NCBI GenBank assembly: GCA_017526585.1
Contig: JAFXRC010000037.1
Coordinates: forward strand, 62,001-126,000
Direction of reading: 5' to 3'
DNA: 64,000 nt
Origin: Fibrobacter sp.
Lineage (GTDB): Bacteria; Fibrobacterota; Fibrobacteria; Fibrobacterales; Fibrobacteraceae
Shown here: positions 43,163 to 52,423 of the stretch, piece after piece
Numbering within the stretch: position 1 is the stretch's first letter
How the letters are laid out: every line of letters starts with the position of its first letter
Notes under the pieces: model-generated
Told to the model about the DNA's origin: nothing
What the model saw: the letters and a program-made list of their open reading frames with translations, nothing else
Databases searched by the model: none
Program-made: the position numbers and the translations under genes

Positions 43163-44494
43163 ATGCAAGTGCAAGTCAAGGACCGTTCCTTATTAAGCCT
43201 TTCATGGCCCCTTTTCATCACCTTTGGCATCGCAACATGTCAGCCGATGATGGACAGCTGGTTCCTGTCGCGCACTTCCGAAGCGGCGGCCGCGGGCGTG
43301 GGCTCCCTGATGCCCGTCCTGGGCGCCCTCTTCATGGCCATCCAGGCTTTCGCCCAGGCAGGGGCGAGCATCGCCTCGCAGTTTATCGGTGCAGAACGCC
43401 CCAGGCAAGCGGGCACCACCCAGACCATGGTCCTGCTCGGAAGCCTTATGCTCGGAATCGCCATCACCCTGATTGTCATCCCGCTTGCCGACCAGATTGT
43501 CGGCTGGATGGGACTTACCGGCGATGCCGCCCGTCACGCCCGCGACTTTCTGCACATCGTCGCCATAGGGTTCGCCTTCCGCGCCCTGCAATCGACGCTT
43601 ACGGCACTCATCGCCACCCACGGGCTCACCACCTGGAACCTCCTCGGAAACATCGTTACCATCATCTCGAACGCCGCGATGAACGTCGTCTTCTTGAACG
43701 GCTACCTGGGACTCCCGCAGATGGGCGTCAAGGGAGTGGCACTCGCCACCATGCTTTCGTGGCTCATCTCTTCGACCATCTTGTACTTTATCCTACGATT
43801 CAAGGTTCACCATAAAATCCGCAGCACCGACTTCAAGCGTTCCCGCGTCATTTTGCCCGATTGGATTCGCATCGGTTTCCCCGCCGCAGTCGAACCCGTG
43901 AGCTTCCAAATTTTCCAGGTGGTTCTCACCGCTATCGTCGTCCATCTGGGCATCACCGCCATGACCGCCCGCATCTTCAGTGCGAACTTTGCGATGCTCG
44001 CCGTCATCTTGAGCGTGGGGCTCAGCTGCGGAAACCAAATCCTGGTGGCGCACCTCGTCGGCGCCCACGACTTCAACAAGGCAAACCGTAGGCTTCACCA
44101 GAGCCTTATCGCCGGCAGCTCTAGCGGATTAATCGTTGCAGTCTTCGTCGCACTCTTCGGAACCCAGCTACTTTCGCTGTATACAAACGACCCCGAAGTC
44201 ATTCGTCTCGGCAAGCTCTGCCTCTGGTGCGACGTTTTCTTGCAGCCATTCAAAGCCGCCAACATGGTCATCACATCTGCGCTCCGTGCTTCCGGGGACT
44301 CCAAGTTCCCAGCCATCGTAGGGTCCGCCATGATGTGGACATGCGGTCTCGGTACGGCGCTCCTGCTCGCCTTCGGGCTTGAACTTGGGCTCGTTGGTAT
44401 TTGGCTCGGCATGGCTTCCGACGAATTTTACCGTTCCATCGTCAACTATATCCGTTGGCGCAGCGGTAAATGGCAGAAATACGGCGTCGTCTAG
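43163..44494 (+). CDS. MATE-family exporter (second copy)
   Basis: This 443-residue, about twelve-helix protein has 'SLSWPLFITFGIATCQPMM', 'GAERPRQAG' and 'SCGNQILVAHLVGA', typical of the MATE superfamily (NorM/DinF type). It is not a close copy of the exporter at 27044-28429. The ATG at 43163 is chosen because the reading upstream would add an unlikely Phe-rich leader. It is divergent from the M15 gene. Substrate unknown. Confidence 0.87.
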   Translation: MQVQVKDRSLLSLSWPLFITFGIATCQPMMDSWFLSRTSEAAAAGVGSLMPVLGALFMAIQAFAQAGASIASQFIGAERPRQAGTTQTMVLLGSLMLGIAITLIVIPLADQIVGWMGLTGDAARHARDFLHIVAIGFAFRALQSTLTALIATHGLTTWNLLGNIVTIISNAAMNVVFLNGYLGLPQMGVKGVALATMLSWLISSTILYFILRFKVHHKIRSTDFKRSRVILPDWIRIGFPAAVEPVSFQIFQVVLTAIVVHLGITAMTARIFSANFAMLAVILSVGLSCGNQILVAHLVGAHDFNKANRRLHQSLIAGSSSGLIVAVFVALFGTQLLSLYTNDPEVIRLGKLCLWCDVFLQPFKAANMVITSALRASGDSKFPAIVGSAMMWTCGLGTALLLAFGLELGLVGIWLGMASDEFYRSIVNYIRWRSGKWQKYGVV

Positions 44495-44563
44495 CGCTGA
44501 TTTCGTCACGCTTTTTTGCATGCCCCTTTTCTTTTCTAATTTATCATTGTATATTATACGGGT

Positions 44564-45025
44564 ATGCTCAACAAGTTCGCATATAGGACGATTTGTAAAC
44601 AGCAGGCGCCAGGATTCCTGGTCGCCCTTCTTGTCGTTTGCTTCGCCGCCATTTCCTGGGCACAGGACATCGACAAGCCCGTGAACGATGTCGATGTTTT
44701 CCGCCCAGAAAAGCGCGACACCAAAGTTGAGCTGGTTGATTCGACCAAAAGCAATTCCGTCACCTTGAACGTGGACATCTTCGCCGACGGTATTATCGGT
44801 TCATACTACATCTTGTGGGACGAAGTAGACCTTTCCGAAGACATCAAGAAGATGATGACCACCCGCGACTTCGCCCGCGACGAGTTCTTTATGCAGAATA
44901 TCGACCGTGAACAGTTCGAGCAGGAACGATTGCTGCAGCTGTTCGAAGACAAGAAGAAAGAATACTTCGCCGTCTTCCCCGAAGAAGCCCTGAAGATGCT
45001 TGAAGACGAAGAGAAAGACAAGTAA
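44564..45025 (+). CDS. Secreted protein of unknown function
   Basis: This 153-residue protein has a signal peptide ('PGFLVALLVVCFAAISWAQD'), a short linker and a very acidic C-terminal third ('FEQERLLQLFEDKKKEYFAV' then 'FPEEALKMLEDEEKDK') predicted helical. I see no family signature. It lies 33 bases before birA in the same direction, so the two may be cotranscribed, with no clear functional tie. Confidence 0.7.
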   Translation: MLNKFAYRTICKQQAPGFLVALLVVCFAAISWAQDIDKPVNDVDVFRPEKRDTKVELVDSTKSNSVTLNVDIFADGIIGSYYILWDEVDLSEDIKKMMTTRDFARDEFFMQNIDREQFEQERLLQLFEDKKKEYFAVFPEEALKMLEDEEKDK

Positions 45026-45064
45026 GAAAATTCAGGATCCGTTTCGCGGAATTCAGAATTGTCC

Positions 45065-45937
45065 ATGTTCTCTAAAGAAAAAAATTTGAACGACTGGCAT
45101 CTTTGCGGTTTCGGGAACGCCCCCGCAACCCTTTTCCAAAGTCTTGAAAGTACACACAGCCTCATGAAGGCCCGTGCCGCAGCCGGAGAAATTCTCCCTG
45201 GCACATTGATCGTTGCCGACACCCAAACAGCAGGTCGTGGCAGGCACGAACGCACCTGGGCTTCCCCGGCAGGGCTCAACCTCTACTTCAACATCCTGAT
45301 TCCTCTCGACGGGATTCCTCTCGTTTCTGCACCGCAAATCACGCAAGTTGCAGCACTTACCTTTGCCGAAGTGTTCAAGGGACTGCAAGACGACGCCAAC
45401 GCGCAAGGCAAAGGAAATCAGAGCATCGGAAAAGTCACTGTCAAATGGCCCAACGACATCCTCTGCGGAAAGCACAAGTTCTGCGGAATTTTGGCGGAAC
45501 TCGTTCATATCCCATCGGAGCAAGGCTCCCCGAAGTCCTGCATCAGCATGGGCGTAGGAATCAACGTCAATAGTAGCGCCCTCGACTATGCCCACCTAGG
45601 GCGAGCCGTTACGACTCTCAAGGATATCTGCGGAGAACGCATCAACCGCGAAAAACTTTTGCAAGCCCTTATCGGAAATCTCGAACGCGCTATCGGACAG
45701 TTCCGCGCCTTCGGAATACGCCCCTGGGTAAGCGCCTGGCGAAAAATGGACCAGTTCATCGGCGCCCGCGGAACTATCGTCATAAATGCACACTGCACCG
45801 ACAACAATCGCGAAAGCGGCGAAGGCTCCGTCAAAAAAACAGGCACCATCTGTGACATGCAAGATGACGGAAGTCTGCTGTTTAAATGCGACGACGGTAC
45901 GACCGAAACGGTGTACAGCGCCGACCTAGAAATTTAA
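45065..45937 (+). CDS. birA: Biotin-[acetyl-CoA carboxylase] ligase
   Basis: Attaches biotin to the carrier protein of acetyl-CoA carboxylase. Signatures are 'QTAGRGRHERTWASPAG' (biotinyl-AMP loop), 'VKWPNDILCGKHKFCGILAE' and 'SMGVGINVN'. The protein begins close to the catalytic domain and has no N-terminal winged helix, so it should be a ligase without repressor function. I chose the ATG at 45065 (290 residues); an upstream TTG at 45059 has a better-spaced GGA site and remains possible. Confidence 0.92.
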   Translation: MFSKEKNLNDWHLCGFGNAPATLFQSLESTHSLMKARAAAGEILPGTLIVADTQTAGRGRHERTWASPAGLNLYFNILIPLDGIPLVSAPQITQVAALTFAEVFKGLQDDANAQGKGNQSIGKVTVKWPNDILCGKHKFCGILAELVHIPSEQGSPKSCISMGVGINVNSSALDYAHLGRAVTTLKDICGERINREKLLQALIGNLERAIGQFRAFGIRPWVSAWRKMDQFIGARGTIVINAHCTDNNRESGEGSVKKTGTICDMQDDGSLLFKCDDGTTETVYSADLEI

Positions 45938-45981
45938 GTATAGATACTGCGGTTTCTAACGAAGAGACCAGCGCATGCGCG

Positions 45982-46209
45982 TCACTTTCTTCTTGTCTTG
46001 AAATACAAGCTTCCAGTGAGCGCAATGGCAAGCACCACGATCATCGCGGTGAGCCCCAAGTCGGCGAGGTTCTTGTATTCGCCCGCATAACCCGATTCGA
46101 TGAGCATGATAAGCACGAGTGCAATGGCAGCGGCAGTAGCCCCCATGCGTTCGAACATTTTGATCTTTTCTTCGGTACCGAAGGGTCTGTTAGTAAAGGG
46201 CATCGACAT
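45982..46209 (-). CDS. Small two-helix membrane protein
   Basis: A 75-residue protein with two predicted membrane helices ('GATAAAIALVLIMLIESGYA' and 'LGLTAMIVVLAIALTGSLYF') and a basic tail 'KTRRK'. Two ATG codons (46209 and 46203) are possible. Its start overlaps the end of the UbiA-type gene by 14-20 bases, so it is translated with the quinone genes. It may be an accessory subunit, but nothing in the sequence says so. Confidence 0.65.
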   Translation of the reverse strand: MSMPFTNRPFGTEEKIKMFERMGATAAAIALVLIMLIESGYAGEYKNLADLGLTAMIVVLAIALTGSLYFKTRRK

Positions 46210-47083
46210 TACCTCCCGCGCAAATCCATACGATGAGTCCTATCATCACCAGCACACTAATGGCGACATTCGCCAAGAAAAAATCCCTATTCATGGCATC
46301 GAGGTCATCCGATTTGCGGAATAAATGGATGTAGAGGATTGCAGCAGTCATAAGACCGGTCACCACCCACCAAGGAATACCCATATTCCAAAAGACACCG
46401 AACGCCACACACAAAGCAAGCATTGCGACATGGCTCCAGAACGCTATCTGCAGAGCGCGTTTACGACCAAAGCGGGCAGGCACCGAATGGAGTCCCATCT
46501 CCCGGTCGATTTCTTCATCCTGCGTCGCGTAGATGATATCGAATCCGCCCATCCAAAGCATCAGAATCACGAGCAAAAAAATCGGGAACACGGCAAACTC
46601 GCCGCGGATTGCAATCCAGGCACCGAGTGGGCTCATGCCGATGGCAAAGCCCAGGAACCAATGACAAAGCCAGCTGAAGCGTTTCCAGTACGAATAAGAC
46701 AGAAGCAAGAGCCACACCGGCAAGGCGAGCAAACCGGCAAGCGGCTTAAGCAGCGCAGCAAAGGCGACAAACAGAATTCCGTTTACCGCAAGGAAGGCAA
46801 CGACCGAAGCCTTGCTCAAACGACCCGCCGGCAAGTGCCGCTTTGCGGTACGCGGATTCTTCGCATCGATGTCCGCATCGGCAATGCGATTGAAGCTCAT
46901 GGCACTGTTGCGGGCAGTCACCATGCAGCCCACAATCAAAACCACAATCTTGACAATCTCTGCAGCATCCATGCCGCGGAAGCCATCCGCAGCCACCCAC
47001 ATGGCACCTATCGCAAAAGGCATCGCGAACAGCGAATGGCTAAAGCGCACCATGTGCCCAAATTCAAGAATTTTCTTTAGCAT
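46190..47083 (-). CDS. mqnP: UbiA-type prenyltransferase (probably menaquinone, MqnP-like)
   Basis: A 297-residue intramembrane prenyltransferase. The two Asp-rich motifs are 'NRIADADIDAKNPRTAKRHL' and 'DIIYATQDEEIDREMGLHSV'. The second, with 'PARFGRKRAL', is worded as in the UbiA relatives used by the futalosine menaquinone route. It is followed 5' by ubiX and menG homologues, which fits joining a polyprenyl tail to a naphthoquinone precursor. The gene symbol is an inference from that context; plain 'ubiA-like' is the safe name. Confidence 0.85.
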   Translation of the reverse strand: MLKKILEFGHMVRFSHSLFAMPFAIGAMWVAADGFRGMDAAEIVKIVVLIVGCMVTARNSAMSFNRIADADIDAKNPRTAKRHLPAGRLSKASVVAFLAVNGILFVAFAALLKPLAGLLALPVWLLLLSYSYWKRFSWLCHWFLGFAIGMSPLGAWIAIRGEFAVFPIFLLVILMLWMGGFDIIYATQDEEIDREMGLHSVPARFGRKRALQIAFWSHVAMLALCVAFGVFWNMGIPWWVVTGLMTAAILYIHLFRKSDDLDAMNRDFFLANVAISVLVMIGLIVWICAGGNVDALY

Positions 47084-47643
47084 CTAGAACCATCCCATGG
47101 CCTCACAATTTCAGCGCCTTCCGGAAGAGCCTTCAAGTGAGCCAAGACCTTTGCAACCACCGTATCCGCAAGTTCTTCTATCGTTGCGGGCTTGTCGTAA
47201 AAATGCGGTGCAGCAGGAATCACGACGCCCCCCATCCTCGCAAGCCGAGCCATGCAATCGAGATGATTCAAGTTAAAAGGCATTTCGCGCGGCACCACCA
47301 CCAACGGGCGACGCTCCTTAAGGCAGACATCAGCGGAACGGACCAACAAGTTGTCGGAGGTTCCACCGGCAATGCGACCAAGAGTTCCCATGGAGCATGG
47401 AACCACCGCCATGCCCGCATAATCGGCACTTCCACTGGCGCACTCCGCAAAGAAATCATTTACATCGGGACGCTCATCCACGAAATCATAAAGGGCATCC
47501 TGTCCTTCATACGCAAGGACTCCCTTCGCAGGCTCCGTCACCAAGGCGGTCACATGATGCCCCAGACGCTTCAAATGCATCGCCGTGCGGGTTGCATAGA
47601 TGGCGCCACTGGCACCCGTCACGCCCAAAATAAACCGGCTCAT
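47077..47643 (-). CDS. ubiX: UbiX-type flavin prenyltransferase
   Basis: This 188-residue flavoprotein starts 'MSRFILGVTGASGAIYATRT' (phosphate/flavin loop) and contains 'VVVPREMPFNLNHLDCMARL' and 'MGGVVIPAAPHFYDKP'. UbiX makes prenyl-FMN for a UbiD-type decarboxylase. No ubiD lies in this window. The ATG overlaps the menG stop by 4 bases (ATGA-style), and its end overlaps the UbiA-type start by 7 bases. Confidence 0.93.
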   Translation of the reverse strand: MSRFILGVTGASGAIYATRTAMHLKRLGHHVTALVTEPAKGVLAYEGQDALYDFVDERPDVNDFFAECASGSADYAGMAVVPCSMGTLGRIAGGTSDNLLVRSADVCLKERRPLVVVPREMPFNLNHLDCMARLARMGGVVIPAAPHFYDKPATIEELADTVVAKVLAHLKALPEGAEIVRPWDGSRC

Positions 47644-48320
47644 GCGCGTCTCCTGAGCAAAACGCGGAACGCCACTCCAAAGAAGCAAGGCTTCACATGC
47701 ACCAGCTCAAATCCGTTGGACTCCGCCATAGCGACAAAGTCATCCACCGGTAAGAAACGCAGCACGGAATTCACCAAGTACTCGTAAGCATCGCGCTTGC
47801 TAAAAAACGCACCCAGCACCGGAATAAAAAGCGGAGCAAGTCTCTTGTAGAAGAACTTGTTGAACACCCCCCGCGGCGAAAAGAATTCGAGTACCTGCAG
47901 ATAGCCACCTGGCGAAAGCACACGCGCCGATTCACGCAAGCCGCCTTCGGCATCGGGCAAGTTGCGCATACCGAAGCCGTTCAAAATCACATCAAAGGAC
48001 GCATCGCCAAAGGGCATCTTCATCGCATCGAGCTGCACCGGGGACGCTACCGTCTTCTTGCCCGCAGCACCCTTCAACATGCCGTAAGAGAAATCACCAA
48101 GAACGGCAACATCAGGTTTCCCGTTGAACTTTTCATAAGTCGCCGCAAAGTCGCCCGTTCCTCCGCAAAGGTCCAGCAGACGCTTGCCCGGATTCATACG
48201 CTTAATTTCGCGACAGCAACTGCGACGCCACAGGATATCCTGAAAGCAGCTCAGTGTATGGTTCAAAAAATCATAACGGGCTGCAATCTCATCGAACATC
48301 TTGCGCACGGGACTAATCAT
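47640..48320 (-). CDS. menG: Demethylmenaquinone methyltransferase
   Basis: The last step of menaquinone synthesis: C-methylation with S-adenosylmethionine. The 226-residue protein opens 'VRKMFDEIAARYDFLNHTLS', has the SAM motif 'LLDLCGGTGDFAATYE' and 'VILNGFGMRNLPDAEGGLRE', all UbiE/MenG-type. It is the first gene of the coupled menG-ubiX-ubiA-small membrane protein operon. A ubiquinone role is unlikely in this type of anaerobe, so menG is preferred to ubiE. Confidence 0.93.
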   Translation of the reverse strand: MISPVRKMFDEIAARYDFLNHTLSCFQDILWRRSCCREIKRMNPGKRLLDLCGGTGDFAATYEKFNGKPDVAVLGDFSYGMLKGAAGKKTVASPVQLDAMKMPFGDASFDVILNGFGMRNLPDAEGGLRESARVLSPGGYLQVLEFFSPRGVFNKFFYKRLAPLFIPVLGAFFSKRDAYEYLVNSVLRFLPVDDFVAMAESNGFELVHVKPCFFGVAFRVLLRRRA

Positions 48321-48330
48321 ATTCCAAATT

Positions 48331-48357
48331 TAAAAAAACACTCGCCTAAGCGAGTGT
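48331..48357 (-). terminator. Terminator of the second CotH gene
   Basis: ACACTCGC and GCGAGTGT form an eight-pair stem with loop CTAA, followed on the minus strand by TTTTTTT. It lies between the CotH gene stop and the menG start. Confidence 0.88.
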
Positions 48358-48388
48358 CTTCTGTTTTTCAAAATCGAACCAATGGGAA

Positions 48389-50902
48389 CTATTCAAAAAT
48401 AGCCGTAAAGGTGTTGTCGCCATCGATTGACACAACATGCGGGTTGTCGGTACTTCCATCGGACCACTTCGAGAACACGGCTCCAGCATTGGGAACAGCC
48501 GTCAGTTCCATCGTATTACCGGTAAAGAACTTACCCTTGTAATTGTTGCTCGGTAGTTTTGCACCGTCCATCAACACGCTACCATTGCCCTGCGATGCGA
48601 TCGTGACGGAGGCGGTTCCGTTAAGATCGAATTCGCTCTGAATTTCGGACAGGAACTTCGTATCGCGGGATTCAGCCCAAGGAGGAAGCCTATCACCATA
48701 CGGATCGAAACTATGGTTATAGGAGCCTCTTCTTTCCTTATAAGCTTCCACACTCATATCACGTTCAACATCCGTCGCATTGAGCATTCCGGCAAGGAAC
48801 TTCACCTGAGTTTCAACATTCTTTTTGTTCAGGAACGCATCAAGCATGACGGCAGCCTGGTTAATGAACAGACTCTTGAATTTGGGGTTTTCAATCAACT
48901 TCGTGTAAAGCACATGGAAGCAATGCGCCTTGTCACCGGTAAACGCCTTGGCGCTACTCGTGTAGCAAGTGCCGCTAGAACGTCCACCCTGCTTGACCCA
49001 CTTGAACATATTTGTACTTTCCCCGAAACCATCCACACCCCATTCCCAGTCAAATCCGTGGTCAAGGTCGTAGATCATAAACTTCCAAAGAGGAGATTCC
49101 GGAGATTTCCAGAGACGCACATTGTTGTTTGGCCAGTCACCGTTATGGACATACATTTCGGCAAGCATATACCGAGCGAAATTTCCCATATCCATGAGCG
49201 TTGTCATATAGGCATACGCATCATTGTCCGTGCTAAAGTCGTGTGCAGCGGCATATTCCAGCATGGCGATGTACTCGTCAGGAGAGCCATTGCTCGCTTC
49301 GATTTTTGCACCTAGGTGTTTGAGGAAGGTAACCGACGATGCATCATATCCGTAATTCGATTCTACAAAGTTCTTGTTGTAGCGTTCACGCATATCGTGA
49401 ATACCGTAATAATTACCATTATAGAACACCACGACCTGACGGCTGCGCTGGTAATCAACGCCACTGCCTTCAAGAATGGCACCGCCCACAGCATCGGCAA
49501 AGTAATCGCTCACAAAACGGTTACCGTTGTTACGCAGGTTAAATCCCTTATACTTGTCTTTGTCGCTCTTGCGGGTTTCAAACAACGGGTAATGCACCCA
49601 GGTTCCACCATATTCTTCGCGCATCACAACGGCGACAGATTTCTTGCGCTCCATGCGGCTCCAGCCACCCATCAGAGAAATCCCGGCGGGAGAATCCCAG
49701 GTTTTCTTCTTAGAACCTTTTTCAAAGTATTCCACATGGGCAGGAAGTTCACCAGAGTCATTCGGATAACAATCGTTAGGGGCATACATCTGGTCGCAAT
49801 CCATATCAGGTTCGCCACCATTCGTCTTCTTGTAGTACTTTTCAAAGAAGATAGGATCAACGCTTACAGCCACCACAGGCATATTCACCGATTCATCGAT
49901 AAAGTAAGTATTGGTCACAATATCCTTGGTAATGAGGCCTTCCTTAAAGGCGGCGCAGCGAAGGACCGTCGTGTTTTCAATTGTCATGTCGGACTTGAAT
50001 TCTTCGGAATTCTTAGTCGGTGCAGAACCATCCTTGGTGCAGCGCACAGACATGCCATCTGGAAGACTCTTCGGAGCAGCAAGGACCACTTTTTGGTTAT
50101 AGAAGCCACCCTGGGATTCACCAAAATCAAACTTAGGTGCAACGCCATCGTAGGCAGTCGACTTCGTATTGGGCTGTTCAGGTGTCGGCTTTTCAAAATA
50201 CTTCCAAGCGCCACCATCGACAATACCCCAGCTCATACCCGTGGAAAGTTCAGGGTAGTTCACCGAATCACGCACACCATAATACGGGTCGATCAGATAA
50301 ACCGAGCCACCGGATCTTTCCAGCTTCCAGTTCGTATGGGTTCTATTGTGTAATTCACCGTTATCACCACCATCGACCGCGACAACGTTGCCCTTGTCGC
50401 AGAACACAGTGCGGAAGGACTTGGCAGCAATCAGCTCATCGCCAAAGACCCACTTACGCGGCTTGGCAAGATTTTCGACAAGGGAATAGCCCTTGAGGTT
50501 CGCAGCCTCATCACCAGCGTTATAAAGTTCAATCCAGCCCGGATCTCCACCATTCTCGTCAAGCCAATCCAGATTGACCGGAGAAATCTCAGTAATCACC
50601 ACAGCGGAGTTGCCCACCCAATGAAGGGTCGTATCGGCAGGGACATACGTCGTGTCATACTTGTAGATAGTATCGCCCTTCTCGGTGATTGTTCTAACGG
50701 AATCAACATGCAGAGGAATCGTATCGTACTTTACCACCTGATTGCCATTTTCATCAATCACGATGGTCGATTCAATTTTAACAGGCTGTTCTTCTCCCTC
50801 TTCACGCGAAGAAGTCGTCTTGTCATCGGAGCAGGCCACCATTCCTGCAAAAATTAGTCCCAGGCTACCAATTATGGCGAAGCCGTTTATTCTATTGAGC
50901 AT
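48389..50902 (-). CDS. CotH-kinase lipoprotein with lamin-tail domain (second copy)
   Basis: The 837-residue lipoprotein starts at the ATG at 50902 (lipobox 'AGMVAC', then SDDKTTSS). A 'VVKYDTIPLHVD' repeat stretch precedes a lamin-tail domain (about 95-210). A chitobiase-like segment follows around 330-380. The CotH kinase core (about 430-720) has 'NLRNNGNRFVSDYFAD', 'YYGIHDMRERY' and 'FMIYDLDHGFDWEWG'. The end is an InlB-type repeat ('TAVPNAGAVFSKWSDG'). It shares layout with the 936-residue protein at 2784-5594 but not close sequence. It should be outer-membrane or periplasm anchored. Substrate unknown. Confidence 0.88.
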   Translation of the reverse strand: MLNRINGFAIIGSLGLIFAGMVACSDDKTTSSREEGEEQPVKIESTIVIDENGNQVVKYDTIPLHVDSVRTITEKGDTIYKYDTTYVPADTTLHWVGNSAVVITEISPVNLDWLDENGGDPGWIELYNAGDEAANLKGYSLVENLAKPRKWVFGDELIAAKSFRTVFCDKGNVVAVDGGDNGELHNRTHTNWKLERSGGSVYLIDPYYGVRDSVNYPELSTGMSWGIVDGGAWKYFEKPTPEQPNTKSTAYDGVAPKFDFGESQGGFYNQKVVLAAPKSLPDGMSVRCTKDGSAPTKNSEEFKSDMTIENTTVLRCAAFKEGLITKDIVTNTYFIDESVNMPVVAVSVDPIFFEKYYKKTNGGEPDMDCDQMYAPNDCYPNDSGELPAHVEYFEKGSKKKTWDSPAGISLMGGWSRMERKKSVAVVMREEYGGTWVHYPLFETRKSDKDKYKGFNLRNNGNRFVSDYFADAVGGAILEGSGVDYQRSRQVVVFYNGNYYGIHDMRERYNKNFVESNYGYDASSVTFLKHLGAKIEASNGSPDEYIAMLEYAAAHDFSTDNDAYAYMTTLMDMGNFARYMLAEMYVHNGDWPNNNVRLWKSPESPLWKFMIYDLDHGFDWEWGVDGFGESTNMFKWVKQGGRSSGTCYTSSAKAFTGDKAHCFHVLYTKLIENPKFKSLFINQAAVMLDAFLNKKNVETQVKFLAGMLNATDVERDMSVEAYKERRGSYNHSFDPYGDRLPPWAESRDTKFLSEIQSEFDLNGTASVTIASQGNGSVLMDGAKLPSNNYKGKFFTGNTMELTAVPNAGAVFSKWSDGSTDNPHVVSIDGDNTFTAIFE

Positions 50903-51034
50903 GTGCACGCTGCCACCTATAAAAACGTTTTCCCGAGAAATCCCTATTCCTGGCGCCTTACTTAACACCCTAATAGTAAATTTAGAAGATTATTTAGAAA
51001 AAAGGGAAAAATATCGGTAATATTCTATTTACCC

Positions 51035-51063
51035 TTGACAAGCGTCACACATTGTGCTATATT
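51035..51063 (+). promoter_or_regulatory. Strong sigma-70-type promoter of tRNA-Phe
   Basis: TTGACA (51035-51040), a 17-base spacer and TATATT (51058-51063) lie 15 bases before the tRNA 5' end, so transcription would start near the tRNA. Confidence 0.8.
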
Positions 51064-51077
51064 TGGTCCACCAAGTC

Positions 51078-51150
<73 letters not shown>

Positions 51151-51158
51151 CGAAGAAA

Positions 51159-51190
51159 AACCTCGATTCTATCGAGGTTTTTTCTTTTTT
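51159..51190 (+). terminator. Terminator of tRNA-Phe
   Basis: AACCTCGAT and ATCGAGGTT form a nine-pair stem with loop TCT, followed by TTTTTTC and more Ts. Confidence 0.9.
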
Positions 51191-51215
51191 ACAAAACCCC
51201 GCCCTTGGGGCGGGG
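51191..51215 (-). terminator. Terminator of the HD-GYP gene
   Basis: CCCCGCCC and GGGCGGGG form a strong GC stem with a 3-base loop. On the minus strand it is followed by TTTTGT. It lies 15 bases after the HD-GYP stop. Confidence 0.78.
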
Positions 51216-51230
51216 AATCAGTTATAGAAA

Positions 51231-52379
51231 CTACTCAAAGCAGCGGGCGGCTTCTCTACGGTAGACCCCGTAGATTTCGTCCCAGTGTTCGATTAGGACA
51301 TCTACCAGTTCCGGTTGGAACTGCGCTCCGCGTTGCTTAATGAATTCTTCCTTAACCTTTTCTTCGGGCCAAGGCTGCTTATAGCAGCGGGGGCTCGAAA
51401 GGGCGTCAAGAACATCGGCAACGGCACAAATGCGAGCAGCCAGCGGAATTTCTTCGCCAGCAATACCCCTCGGATAACCACGACCATCCCAGCGTTCATG
51501 ATGCGAACGGGCAATTTCAGCCGCAAAGCGGAGCAGTTTGCGCTTCGAATTGCAAAGCATATTGTAGCCCTTCTCGGAATGCGACTTCATGATGGCGTAT
51601 TCTTCGTCGGTGAATCGTCCCGGCTTGTTGAGAATAGCATCGGGAATGCCCACCTTGCCCAGATCGTGCATAGGGGCTGCTAAACGAATGCGATCCACAT
51701 CCTCTTCAGGAAGTCCCATCAACTTTGCAAGCGTGTAAGAAATTTCTGCAACACGCTGAATATGATCACCCGTCTCTTGGCTACGAGATTCAGAAGCATC
51801 ACCCAAAATATGAATAATTTCGCGCTGGGTCGCTTCGAGTTCCGTGTTGAGCATCGCAGATTCGACGGTCTTTGCCGAATAGACTGCAGTGAGACTCAGG
51901 CGTTCCAAGTCCTGAATTGAAAAGATTTCCTGTTCTCCCTTTTCGTTCACTCCCTGCTTATTAATCGCCTGGAACACCCCCATGACATGCCCCATTGAAT
52001 TCATCAACGGAACCGTCATCACCGATGTCGTGCGGTAATGCGTCTTTTCATCAGATCTTCGATCGAACCTAGGGTCTTGGTATGCATCCTTAATGAGAAG
52101 CGGTTCCCCAGTCCTAACCGAATAACCGACAAAACCTGCATTTAGCGGAATACGAAGTTCGCTCACGCCATGAGCAACCTTAGTCCACAACACGCCGTTA
52201 TCCTCATCGACTAGCCACAAGGAACAGCGATCTGCAGAAACGATGGATCTCCCCAAATCGGCCATGAGAACCAAAAGGTTGTCCATCTTACGTTCTGCCG
52301 CAATTTTCGGCATGTAAGAGAACAACAGCTCCAAGATCCTTTGGGATTCCACAACCTGTTTATCATCCAGTTCTGTCAT
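51231..52379 (-). CDS. GAF/HD-GYP cyclic-di-GMP phosphodiesterase
   Basis: A 382-residue soluble signalling protein. An N-terminal GAF domain (about 15-175, 'CSLWLVDEDNGVLWTKVAHG') senses an unknown ligand. The HD-GYP domain (185-380) has H238-D239 in 'MHDLGKVGIPDAIL' and 'HHERWDGRGYP' at 293-303, consistent with a cyclic-di-GMP phosphodiesterase. It is divergent from tRNA-Ser. A palindrome (52405-52420) lies in the shared upstream region and could control it. The matching cyclase in this window is at 26132-27010. Confidence 0.92.
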   Translation of the reverse strand: MTELDDKQVVESQRILELLFSYMPKIAAERKMDNLLVLMADLGRSIVSADRCSLWLVDEDNGVLWTKVAHGVSELRIPLNAGFVGYSVRTGEPLLIKDAYQDPRFDRRSDEKTHYRTTSVMTVPLMNSMGHVMGVFQAINKQGVNEKGEQEIFSIQDLERLSLTAVYSAKTVESAMLNTELEATQREIIHILGDASESRSQETGDHIQRVAEISYTLAKLMGLPEEDVDRIRLAAPMHDLGKVGIPDAILNKPGRFTDEEYAIMKSHSEKGYNMLCNSKRKLLRFAAEIARSHHERWDGRGYPRGIAGEEIPLAARICAVADVLDALSSPRCYKQPWPEEKVKEEFIKQRGAQFQPELVDVLIEHWDEIYGVYRREAARCFE

Positions 52380-52404
52380 ACTGTGTAAAATTTAGATAAA
52401 CTTT

Positions 52405-52420
52405 GAGTTGTTCTCAACTC
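52405..52420. promoter_or_regulatory. Palindrome in the HD-GYP / tRNA-Ser divergent region
   Basis: GAGTTG-TTCT-CAACTC is a perfect inverted repeat with 6-base arms, 4 bases upstream of the tRNA-Ser -35 box and 25 bases from the HD-GYP start. A repressor site is a reasonable guess. Confidence 0.45.
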
Positions 52421-52423
52421 CAG

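Noticed and set aside
45059..45061. TTG as the birA start
   Set aside because: A GGA site fits its spacing, but the ATG two codons later is the simpler choice; kept as an alternative.
48389..50902. CotH genes as evidence of sporulation
   Set aside because: No other spore gene is seen, and both proteins are lipoproteins with lamin-tail domains, a pattern known outside spore formers.
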